From assembly GCA_013396995.1 (NCBI GenBank), contig VWZP01001605.1:163692-227691 (forward strand): 64,000 nt of DNA. The letters run 5' to 3'. Below are positions 23,590 through 34,360 of the stretch, piece by piece; positions within the stretch are counted from its first letter, which is position 1; each line of letters starts with the position of its first letter. A program made the position numbers and the translations under genes. The notes under the pieces are model-generated. The model did no database searches. It saw nothing but the letters and a program-made list of their open reading frames with translations, and was not told the origin of the DNA. The stretch comes from Dicaeum eximium (Eukaryota > Chordata > Aves > Passeriformes > Dicaeidae).

Positions 23590-24132
23590 ATGGCTTGGTT
23601 TTGGCTGGAATAATTAATTTCCTTCTTACCAGTGATTTGGATTCAGTATGAGAATAATGCTGATAACACACTGATGTTTCAGTTGTTGCTCAGCAGTGCT
23701 TACCCTAACTCAAGGACTCTTCAGTTTCCCACGCTCTGCCAGTGAGAAGGTGCCCAGGAAACCAGGAGAGCTGACCCAAATCAGCCAAAGGGTGATTCCA
23801 TGCCAAAAAATGCTATGCCCAGTGCATAAACTGGGGGGAATGGGCTGATCACTGCTGGGAAGCAGGCTGGGCATCTCTCAGTGGGTGGTGAGCAATGGTG
23901 TTGTTTATCCCGTGCCTTTCTTGGGTTTTATTGTCTATCTTTCTCTTCTTCATTGTCATTGTTATTACAAGTAGTAGGTGGTGGGGTTTTTTTTTTTGTT
24001 TCAATTATTAAACTATTCTTATCTCAACCCACAAGTACTACATTATTTTTATCATTGTCTTCCCTACTGGAGATGGGCAGGGGGCAGTGCATGGTGCTTA
24101 GCTGCTGGCTGAGGTTGGACCACGACATGGTA
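23590..24132 (+). mobile_element. Solo LTR of an avian endogenous retrovirus
   Basis: The order of blocks matches an avian LTR type I recognise: a start like GGTTTTGGCTGG, then GATAACACACTGATGTTT, GTTGTTGC, CCAGTGAG, a TATA-like CATAAA near 23825, a pyrimidine-rich stretch, ATTAAA at 24007-24012, ATCTCAACCCAC, a G-rich segment, and an end of GGACCACGACA. No retroviral coding sequence lies on either side, so it is probably a solo LTR. Borders are approximate and the family name is not assigned. Confidence 0.75.
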
Positions 24133-24202
24133 AAAGATCGTGATAAGACCAGCATCAAAGCTGGTGCTGGGAGAAGTCTAGACACAGGGAAGCCTGAGGA
24201 GC

Positions 24203-24221
24203 TGGGGTGGGGTGGGGTGGG
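24203..24221 (+). repeat. (GGGGT)n short tandem repeat
   Basis: Between three and four GGGGT units inside the region preceding the MIR element; G runs on one strand could form a quadruplex. Confidence 0.7.
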
Positions 24222-24234
24222 TGCTCCGACACCG

Positions 24235-24365
24235 GCTCTGTGCCTGACTCACTGCCTGACCCCAAGCAAATCCTTCACCTTTCCACACCCCAGCTTCTCC
24301 ATCAGTAAATTGGAGAGTGATATCAGATTCCCTTCTTGGGGCGTTGTGAGGGTGAATCACTGCAG
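24235..24365 (+). mobile_element. MIR-type SINE
   Basis: In order: CTCTGTGCCTGACTCACTGCC, TGACCCCAAGCAAATCCTTCACC, CCCCAGCTTCTCCATCAGTAAATTGGAGAGTGATA and GGGCGTTGTGAGGGTGAATCACTG. This follows the MIR consensus through the tRNA-unrelated core. It lies about 100 bp beyond the solo LTR. Confidence 0.7.
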
Positions 24366-25264
24366 CCCAAGATCCAATGACTTAAAATGAGCAATAGGGA
24401 CTTATGCAATTTCTTTCCCAACAGGCAGCTGTGTTATTATCTAGGAAGGAGCTTGGGGAAAGGACAGTGATGTAATGCTAGAAGAAGCGGGACATCCTTT
24501 CAGAAGCAATAACTAATCAAAGTGTGGGCAAGGCCTAAAAGGCCCCAGTGCTGGAGCTTTTCTGTGCCAATACAGGAATTGCTGTGCTACACAATCTGCT
24601 GGACTTAGGGACACATCATCTAAACAGAAATCATTTAAAGATGTCCTTGAGCAGCAATAGGTTTCCAAGAAAGCCCATCTCCTGCAATGACTGGTGGTCA
24701 GGGTATTTGCACCCATCCTGGTTGTTAGAATAAATCCATGGGATGGTAGAAATAAACAAGGTAGGATGTAGCAGTTAAGAACAGTGAGACAAGACCTCAG
24801 AGCTGCTAAGCTCTGCTAGAGCTGGGTGGACATGGAAAGACATCCATGCCTTTAGTGTTGCCTTGCATGGACATCCAAAGAAGCTCTTTCACAGCACAAA
24901 GCCTCAAAGAAAGGAAATTTCCAAAACTCTGTCACAAAAAACTCAGGCTTGGCTTCCTGGTGGTTTTGCCAGAGCTATTGAAGTGCAAGCAAGGGATTTC
25001 TCTTGTCAATCAGAGCGTGATTAAAATATCAGGTATTAAGGTGCCTAGAACAAACTACCCCTATCAATCTGTACAGTGTCAAAAATCAAGGGAAGTGTAA
25101 CACTCCAGTTTACGGAATCTGCTGGTTGCCTAGAGGAAACTCCAAGAGAAGAGAAAACTCAACTCAGCAGGGAAGTCAGAGACAACATTATGTTGTGCTC
25201 CTGCCATAAATCTCAAACTTTTCTTCCAGTATCTTCTGGGACCAACAAATACAGCTGTACTTTG

Positions 25265-25325
25265 GAATTACCCAGGATTTGAACCTATGCCTTTTGGTCC
25301 AGCAGACCACTTCTCTAACATTTAT
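25265..25325 (-). mobile_element. tRNA-like head of a MIR-type SINE
   Basis: On the minus strand a pol III B box, GGTTCAAATCC, lies at 25285-25275, preceded by GTTAGAGAAGTGGTCTGCTGG in place of an A box. Spacing between the two is about 33 nt, too short for a tRNA gene and fitting the MIR head. No cloverleaf can be drawn. Confidence 0.4.
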
Positions 25326-28300
25326 CACCTTCTTATTCCCTTCTTTTCTCTCCAGCAGAACCATGCAATGTGCCACAATAAACTCACTGTGCTCTGGCTG
25401 TTATTTCTAGACAAGATCCAAAACTAACACCCAGGTTGCAAGCGTGCTGTTTGTGTTTCAGCCTTGCCACTTGGCTCCATCCCTCATCACTACATGGCAG
25501 GGGAAAGATGCAGGTGAAATTATAAAGGAAGAACCAATTCCTGGCTGCTCCCATTCAGCTGTTTTCCTACTGGCTATAGTGGCACCAAATAAGTTCAGGC
25601 TCATAAACTTCTTGGCTTCTGCAGAGTTCTGAATCACCCCCCAGCAATGTAATTTTTCCCTACTAAAATCCAAGTTTAAAAAAGTAACAAGACTTTTTCT
25701 TAAGTCAGTGAATGGATAAACCTGGACCGGTGGGTTCCACAGCTTGTCCAAGCCAAATTTATTCACTCATCCCAGATGGATGGTGCAATCCAATAGGGAG
25801 AAAAGCGTGAATCACTCAAATCTGTGATGAGTCACTCATTGCACTGGTGGCAGGGTCACCTGGTGCAAAAGCCCTTGTGCCAAGAAGGTCACTGTGTCAA
25901 TGAATGGCAGGATTCAGCCTTGTGAAATCTCCCTTTGGAAGACACCTCTAACCATCTCCTTCTCATGATCTACTTGACAGAGCAGTATGGTGACGTGTTC
26001 ATTAGATTTCATTAAAAATAAAAATTATAGCTTGCCCAGCAAGGCAGGGTAGGAAGTGGGTGGGTAGGAACTTTATAAGCTTTCTAAACCATTTGAGCTG
26101 GAGGGTTAAGCGCAGAGATTTCAACATCCTGCCTTGAATCTCCAGATTTGCAGAGGCAGGTGTTTGTTTCGTGTCTGGGTCTGCTTAGCCCTCCAAACTG
26201 AGGTAGAAAAATGAAGAAACTCCTCCAGGAAACAGTGATAACCTACACAGCTGAGTATTGTTTATGACACCTAGTCTTGGAGAAACTTAAGGTGAAACTG
26301 CAATCCTGATTTAGGTTCCTGGGACACTAAAGCGTGGCCTGGAACACGGCAAACTGGGTTTGGACTTGAATTACTACATAGTAATAGGAATAATATTTTA
26401 AATGTAATGAAAATAGCTCTTCATGAAGTCCACTGATTGGGACCAAGTGAAGGAAAGGTTGCTCTGACATGAGTCTATGCCTAATATAATTCAGAAATAT
26501 CTCATAGGGAAGGATCCCCCAGAGCTATATTGGTCATGGACCTACAACCTGTGCCCCTGGAGGTCCCTTGTCATGTCTAGTTTCCTCCTCACCCAAAAGC
26601 TTGTCCTAATTTACAGGAATAAACAATGTACATCACATATCACTCCTGTAGAGATGCCATTTTCCACTCTCAGCGGTTGCATGCCAGAATAACTACTCTA
26701 CACTGGAAAAGCATCAATTGCTCCAGAAGAAAGCTTTTTAATAACACATCTGAAGAGAAAGCTATTACAAACAGCTCTCCTGGAACAGGGTTTTGGCAGG
26801 GGCTTCTCTCATAAACTGCTCTGTGAAGACAGTCGTTCTTCTGAGCTGCAGAGCCAGTCCTGCCTTGGAGACACTGCTGGCTGTTGTGCACCACAGCAGG
26901 AGAGTTCAAAGATTGCAAAGGCAGAAGACACAGAAATGGTGTGAAACTCCACCAGCCCAGGTGTGAGTCAAGAGCAATGACAAGAACTTTCCCTACCAGG
27001 TGAGGACATGTCCCAGAATGGAAAGTGTGCCTGCTCTCCAACCTACAGCTGCAGGTGTTCCTCAGCACAGAAGCAATCACTTTAAGAGCAAAGGAACCCA
27101 CCTAGATGTAATTTTAGATGTGTATTCCATGAGATCACTTTAGGAGTGTCTCTTTGTTGGGCTACAAAGGAAGACTAAAGCAATTATCCCAAGTGGAGGC
27201 AGCTGTACATAGCCGTGTAACCCACCCCAGTCTCTAAGAGGGTGCAGACCTGCAGGATGCAAAGATATTTCTACCACAGATGGGGTGAGGTATTTACAAC
27301 AGGAGCAGGGAAACTTTAAAACTGTTCCACAATTCGCAGCAGGGTCGCTCTCTGCAATGTCAGTTAAATTCCAGATCACCTTTGCTCAAGAAAGGTGAAT
27401 TGAAAGTATAAAAGGTGCAAAGGAATGTCAGAACAACAAACAGGTGAATGGAGTCTCACCAGTCCCGTGTGGGCCAAAAGTGCTCAAATAAGGTAACAAA
27501 GGGAGCCCAAGACCAAGCTGTAAAGAAAATAAGTGTTTTGTTGGCACAAGTGCAGCTAGGGATGAACCAGCTGTTGATAATCCCAAACTAGAGCATAGAA
27601 ACCATAGGAGCACGGATATTCAGTACTGTCCAATTCAAGTAACATGTTTTTCCTTCCCAGGAGGTGCAAAGGCAGAAAGTATTAGAGGGTTAAATCTGAA
27701 AGGAGGTGTGGCGTCCTTCTTTTTTCCCCAGCTTCTGTACCCTGACCTAATTCACTAGCCCCAAATCTCTCTTTGGTCTCTCATGGTCTCTGCAGGGGAT
27801 TTCCTTCTAACCTTCACCCTCAGGGAAGAGAACTGGGCTCCTGAACTGTAAAAGCACTTTGAAGCAAACTACATGCCCTGCCTCTTGTGTCTTCAGGGCT
27901 GTTGAAGGACTGTAACTACCAGTTCACCTGGACGCTCTCTAAATCCACCTCTGCAAAAGCAAAGTGAGCTTGTCTACACTTGTCAAGTGAGAACAGAGTC
28001 TGCTGTCCTCTTTGGGACATTCATTCCTCCAGCTGATTTTAAATCAGGCTGAATCCTGGGGAAATTTCCATACTGACCTATATTTTTTTTCCCCTGGGTA
28101 GTTTAAGTATTAAACATCATCCTTTAGCAAATAAGCATTAAGGAACTGCATTGTAATGGGCATTTCTGAGATTCCATAATGAAACAGGGATTTGGCATGG
28201 ACAAGCCACCTGAGACGAGTGCCTGCGGCTGTGGAGATAACAGGGCTGTAAACAGAAGGGCTGGGCTGGGCTCTGCAGTGGATGCAACACCCACAGCCAG

Positions 28301-31300
28301 AGGAGACACGAGCAGGCGCCCACCTCCTGATCCACCAGAAGAGCCCCTCTCCCAAAGAAATGGATAATGTCCTTTAACTGGCAGCTCCCTCACAGGCATC
28401 AGCAGGCATGGGATGTGATCTGGTTTGAGGGAATAGCTTTTAAACTGGTTCTGGAGTCTTCAAGGAAGTCTTGATCTCATGGGAGGTGAAAAGCAGAGAA
28501 CTTGAAAGCCATTGTGGTAAGAGCCACTCTCCCTCACTCCCCATGAAGTGACAATGGCTAACAAAACCTGTGGCTGACCTAGAATATCCCAAGAGTAAAG
28601 GGACAACATTTCCTTATTAAAATGTCCTGACCTCTTTTTCTTGGCCTGCCCAGGAGTGGCCCCCCATTAATGTGGGGATTTACACACAGAAAACCCCAAG
28701 AAGAGTCAGCAAGAGCAGATTCCAAATTAGGATCCAGGAGATATTCAGAATTTCAGTCCTAAACTAGGAGCACTGAAACAGGGCTAATCTTGTGCCTGGG
28801 AATACATCCTTTAGTTCCTGTGTGTGGACAAAGGAAGTCCAAGCCCCAGTTTGCTTCATGGTTCAGGGGTGGGTGGTTTTTGGGCTTGAGAAGCCCACAG
28901 TTAAATCAAAGTGGTTTGTGGAAGCAGAGAGCAGAACATGGCAGAGGCAATCCCACCCCATACAGACAGTCCAATACCTCCCTGTACCATTTACAGCCAA
29001 GGGCAGGACTGGGTGCTGAGAGCAACCAGGCCAGAAGCCACAGGGTCTGCCTGTCCTGGCACAGGGTGGGGGGTCAGGGATGAGAAGCTGGCAGAAGAGA
29101 AGACAGGCTTTCCCTTGAGCCACCAGGGAGGTGGCTCTCTTTCCCTTTGGAGCCAGTGCTGGCAGCAGCTTCCAATCCCAGCCACCTCCTCCTGGGGTCA
29201 GACCTCTTTTTCCCCTAGGCAAGGAAGCCCCCAGCCCTGTCAGCTGCCAGCATCCAGTCAGAGCAGGATGGCCCCCAAAAGGAGCACCAGGTGGAGGCAA
29301 CCACTGGGTGTTCTGAAGTGACAAGTAGGAGATCCTGTCCCTCCTCCCACAGAGAGCTGCTGTGTCTCTATCTCCTTCTGGGATGCAGAGGCAGTGGATT
29401 CCATTGTCCTTGCAGCCCATATCTCCCAGTAAATGCCAGCAGTGGAGTCCAATCCCCACCACAGCTCTTGCTCACTTCCAGACTAGAGAAGAAGGAGTAA
29501 TGGGAAGGTGGCAAGAGCAGCAGTCAGGAGCTCAAAAAACACAGATAAGAGATTACCCCTCCCCAGGGGTAATCCCCAAATCTTCCCATCACAAGCACTT
29601 TGTCACACCAAGTTTGCAGGGTGGTAGGAGCAGGGCAATACTGCCAAAGCATCAAAATGTTCATGCTGTAGTAGGGTGTCTTGCCACACACCCCACTTGG
29701 GAAATCATTTCCCAGCAAAAGCTGTCAATTAAAGTTCGTTGTGTGCGGCTGGGGCTTCCCAGGAGGGAGCTCTGGATCCTCTGAGGACAGAGTCTCCTGC
29801 TGTACCTGTTAACTGCACATTGATGTACCCATTCCTCAGCTCCAGGGTGGGAGTATCGAACCCTCCAGCCTGACATGGGAGGTGCAGGTAATGGATCTTT
29901 GATGTGCCCCCTGTTTCCCGAGCCTGCCACTCAGACATCGCCCCCACCACATCCTGCAGGAAGCCCAGAGACCTGAATCAGACATGAGTCGGGCAACTGG
30001 AGTCAGCAAATTGGATACCTATGACTGAAAAGCAAGATAAGATCTCTTACACTCATCCTGCTTGTGGCTTGGGAAGGATCTATTGCAGGCATCCAGCTGG
30101 GGCATCCTCTCAGCCTTGCAAAACCCTTATGAAGAGGCACCAGCCCTGGTTCCACAAATGCTCTCCCACCCTTCCCATGATGAATACACTCAGCTGGCAG
30201 AAATGAGGATTCACAGAGTGAGGGAGTGGGGCTTGGCATGGCTGTCGTTCTGCTCATTCATTCTTCCCCCTGGCACATCAAGTCAGCGATGAGGAGGGAA
30301 TGGAAAAAGGGCTAGAGAAAAGCTGGTGAGATATCCCAGTGTAGACCACTGAAGAGGAATAAGGCATGCCAGACATTTGTGGCAGGTTTCCATAAGGGAT
30401 GTGCTAGGAAGACTTGGTCCTGATGGCTCCCACAGAAATCACAGGAAGTCTGAAGTTGAGGCCATTATTTACCTATACAGGAAACTTGCCTTGCTTCTCA
30501 TCTAGGAAAGCAAAGGTGTGTGTGAGGGGAAGGAGAGACAGCAGCCTAAGCAGTCCTCAGGTGGGTTTTGACATTCTAGCACTTCTGAGATCCCCAAGAG
30601 GCAGGAGCCACACCTCCCACTCTCCCACTGCTGGAACAGGTGGCTCCACAGCAGGAAGCAGAGCACACTGCATCTCTTCCAGTGGGCATCCCTGGTGCCC
30701 TGTGGAAACAGCAGCAAGGTGCAGGGCTGGTGGCTAAGCTCAGCAGGCCTCCAAGCACTAGCTGTCCCGAATCTGCTGATGCAGAGAGCCAGCAATAACT
30801 GCTGGCTTTCAGCCAAGGGCCATGAGCAGCCCACAGGGATCCAGGTCCAGGGCATGAAAGAAGGCAAAGGGAATTGCATCAGTGGCGGTGTGTGACCTGC
30901 TTCTGGGACTACAGCCCTTCACTGCAGTATCTCATATTTTTCCCAGGGTTTGTCACAGCAGCTAATCCTGCTCCTTCAGAAACAGGCCAAAACACTTTGT
31001 TCATCTCAGTGAAGTGACAGGAGGTCTTCAGCAGCGTGTACTCATGCACAAATGATGCTGCCCACGCCAGAGAGGCAAGGTACCCCTCAGATCAGGCATA
31101 TCTTTCAGAAAAATATCAAATGGGGGACCAAGACACATGTCCTATCCTTCAGCAATCCTTTACACCACTGGTGTCCCAGAAGAGGTGTGCATCCTCTCAG
31201 CTAAACAACCTGGTGAGTTATGTCAAGCTGGACCACAGCGTGGGAACCAGGGCAAATTGCTAGTAATAACTCTTGCCAAGGCCTCATATTGAGAAAGGAA

Positions 31301-32222
31301 TTAACTTTTGCTCTCTGAAACAGAGTTTCATCAGTCTGGGAGGAACAGTGCTCCCTTGACACCAGCCCGATGGTTTTCTTTTTGCTACCACTTACCATAA
31401 GGTGCTTCTGAGAGGTTTCTGGAATGTACAGTGCCCTTAGGGTGACTCTGGGCCATGAAACTCTAAACTAGCTTGTGGACCTCTGTGGTAAAGGATCACA
31501 TCTGTTATTATTACTTCCCGCTGCTGGAGCTGTTGAACTCAGGTCACTGCTCTGTCTTTCATCACTGCTGTTTTTGCCGCTTGGTAAACAGGCAACTTTC
31601 TGTTCTGTTTCTGGGACAATGCATCCTGCAATGGATGGGCTCCAAGCTAACACCTCAAGGTTGTTGTTGATTTGGGTAACAAAAAAGGCCAGGATAAATC
31701 TTCCATGCATGTAAACTGGGGTATCTCCAGCTTTCAGCAGTAGAGAATTTGGCCCCTAAAACTTGATTACCCTGGGTGCTGGGATGCTCTCCTGCTTGCA
31801 TTCTGCACCGTTGGTCTGGGAGCAACACTACACATGATTTCAGACATGTTTGGGCTCTGCCCTGGCCACTGCCTAGGATTATACTTGCCTCCTTTCACAT
31901 CACAGAAGATGAAGGAAAACAGAGATATGTGTGTACCAAAGCTGGCTACAAACCTGAGCTACAATAATGTTCAAAGACCCTGCTGAGGAGTCTGCATGAA
32001 CACAAGACACATTTCTTAGTGCTGGATGTCCAACAATACTGGTGTTCTGTCTCTACATTCCCATCTCCCACTGGGATTGCCAAATCCACCAGCATCTAAT
32101 TGGAAGAGCTGGACAGCCCTGCAATGTGCCTGGCCACATGAGCCAGCTTTTGAAAGGCTATGGCAAGGAAAAGGTTTTCACTGAAATGATTGACCAGCTC
32201 ACTGACATTGCTTATGTGGAGG
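25326..32222. other. Intergenic, no gene supported
   Basis: Mixed-composition single-copy-looking DNA; 28780-30900 is richer in G+C and contains many overlapping open frames (longest 199 codons, 28863-29462 minus), expected from its low stop content. The one frame worth noting is at 29729-29950. No recognisable mobile element. Confidence 0.6.
29729..29950 (-). other. Coding-like open frame, unassigned
   Basis: A 73-codon minus-strand frame whose middle reads SKIHYLHLPCQ, then AGGFDTPTLELRNGYINVQL. An AG (CCCATGTCAG) before the GCTGGAGG and a GT (CAGGTACAG) after QLT could frame a 64-nt exon. Composition looks more protein-like than its neighbours, but I do not recognise the family and no partner exons were found. 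Chance is a real alternative. Confidence 0.2.
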
Positions 32223-32303
32223 AGAGGAGAGAAGAGAGGAGAGAGGAGAGAGGAGAGAGGAGACAGGACAGGACAGGACAGGACAGGACAGGACAGGACA
32301 GGA
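32223..32303 (+). repeat. Compound (GAGAGGA)n-(GGACA)n microsatellite
   Basis: A purine-only stretch of GAGAGGA-like heptamers (32223-32262) passes straight into about eight perfect GGACA pentamers (32264-32303). The array is almost free of pyrimidines except the C of each pentamer. The repeats keep a plus-strand frame open (32042-32398), which is not a gene. Confidence 0.9.
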
Positions 32304-33414
32304 ACCTCAGATCAACAAGACAGGAATATCTGCACCCGGTTCTGATGAGTTCAGGGCTGTGGGGTTTCGGAGGTTTTTCACTTTTGAAAGATGTTTAAAA
32401 GTCAAAGACAGTGAACACTGCAGCAGGAAATTCACCTGAGGGCTAAAGCAAATAACACTTTGCAGGAAGAAGCTGAGAGTTCAGCGTGTTCAGCTTTTCA
32501 GAGAGAAGATGGAGAAGCAGCTTGATTATAGGGTACGATACCATTGTGAGGAGAAAAATACAAGGTCTTTAATTTCCAGGAGAAAGTCATGTCAAGACAA
32601 ATGGGTTTTAGCCTTGAGCCAGGCAAATACAAACGAGAAGCCCAGGATGGGGATTTGCTCTAACCCAGTGCAGTACTGGCTCTCCTGTGTGCTGGAGGCT
32701 CAGCACGGGGGGTGTCCCTTAGGACAGAGAAGACGCCAGTACGGAGAGCTGGAATGTTTCTGGCTGCCCCCCGATTCCAGATGGTGCTGATTCAGAGCGT
32801 GCTCCATCAAGTCTCCCTTTGAAAGAGCATACACTTGAGTGGAAGGGGAGAGACGTGAGCAGAAGTGATTTACTAGCCTGAGGCTCAGCCAGGCCCAGCC
32901 TGTGCTGCACTAGTCATGTAGTGTGGCATCCTTGAGCTCCAGGGATCCGGAGCCAAGCCAGAATAATTAATTGTGCAACGCCTTTATGACTGGGAAACCT
33001 GTCTCCTTGTCCCTTTATACGATGGCAGTGCCCAGGGCCAAGTCATCTCTTGCTGATTGCGGAGCTGCAGTGGCAGGAGCAGGGTCCCAAGGTGGGTGAC
33101 AGTCGCTGCCACAAGGCAGGGCAGGAACAGCTCCCGCTGCCCCTGTGTGAAGGGCAAGATGCATTTGCAGAGCCATTCACTGGTATGGGAGACACTTCTT
33201 CAATCCCTCAAGAGAATGAGAAATGTGCTTTAACACCTTGCTATAACACCCAAAACAAGAATTTCAACCAACCCAGCAGGTCTAGCTGATTTTCTTCTTT
33301 ATCCTCTCTGTTGCAGGCTCCTACAGTCATCTTCCATTCATCCTCCCTTCCCCCTCCACACCACGTGTGTGTCATGGGACGCAGCCAGGCTGCCCACACC
33401 AGGAGGATGCAGCC

Positions 33415-33690
33415 CTACAAACACTCTCCCACGCATTGCCCCAGGCGCAGCCGGTGCCCGGCGCTGGCAGGGCGCACCCAGCGCACACATCGTGCCAGGC
33501 ACTGCCCTCCTCCTCCACGGCCTGGGGCAGGGCTACCGGCCCCCAAGCCCTGAGTGGGCAGGGGCAGGGCAGGAGCAGAGCCCAGGGCTGGGCAGGGAGC
33601 AGTGGGTGTCCTGCCCGCGGCGCTGGGAGCTGAGCTGTGCCGGCACCACCAGGATGGGACCGGGATGCGCTGGGTTCTCCGTGCTGTGGT
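33415..33690. other. Small CpG-rich patch
   Basis: GC-rich sequence with clearly more CpG than its surroundings (for example CCCAGGCGCAGCCGGTGCCC, CTGCCCGCGGCGCTGGG, GCCGGCACC, GACCGGGATGCGC). No start exon or TATA box was recognised beside it. It might be an isolated CpG island of an unannotated promoter, an enhancer, or a local GC-biased patch. Confidence 0.5.
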
Positions 33691-34275
33691 GTTCCAGGGG
33701 CAGCTGAGGGGCCTGGCTCAAACCAAGCACGTTTGGTCAAAGGGGCCAGGGGTGTCTTGGTGTGAGGTGCAAGCATCTGCCTGCACAAGCTCTTGTGCTG
33801 TGCCTCATTGGAGAGCTGCCAGCGCAGCCTGTTGTTCTGCTCCCAAGCTCGCCCAGAGCGTGCCAAACTGGCACTGCTGGGGGTTGAATGGTTTCACACC
33901 TGCTTTTACCTCAAATATGTATTTATTTCAAGCACTTCCAGAAGCAGGCTAATAAGATATTTATGCTTTTACCCATCTTAAAAATAATAGTTGTAAAGGC
34001 CCTGGTGGCCCTGCCTTCTGTGACTGGAGAAATGGTTGGGAGAGAGAGTTGCAAGTAGGCGAGTGCTCTGGCCCACCAGTGAAAATTCCAGTGCAAGTGC
34101 AGTTCAGGTGGCCTCAGCAGAGATGGGACAACTTTTTGCTGACAAAACATCTCTGAAATTCTGGAAGTCATTCACCTCTTATCTGAAATTTCTGCAGCTC
34201 ATAGAAAGGACAAGATCACTCACCACATCTTCCCCACAAGGAAATGGATCTGTGCCCTCCTGCTCACAGAAGCAA

Positions 34276-34360
34276 AGAAGCCCAGAATGGGTGAGGCTGG
34301 AAGGGACCACAGCAGGTCGTGTGGTCCAACCTCTCTGCTCAAGTAGGGTCATTTTGTACT
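34276..34360 (-). mobile_element. CR1 LINE 3' end
   Basis: The plus strand reads GGCTGGAAGGGACCACAGCAGG, GTGGTCCAACCTCTCTGCTCAAGTAGGGTCA, the reverse complement of the CR1 3' end. A short 5'-truncated copy. Confidence 0.7.

Noticed and set aside
23590..24132. Full-length endogenous retrovirus at the LTR
   Set aside because: No gag, pol or env-like frames and no second LTR within a provirus length on either side.
25265..25325. tRNA gene on the minus strand
   Set aside because: A B box is present, but spacing to the A-box-like segment is too short and no acceptor or anticodon stems form. A MIR head fits better.
28863..29462. 199-codon minus-strand frame
   Set aside because: Lies in G+C-rich, stop-poor DNA with other overlapping frames; composition is dominated by Gly, Pro, Leu and Trp with no domain.
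32042..32398. 118-codon frame with a charged Glu/Arg-rich region
   Set aside because: The charged part is the microsatellite translated.
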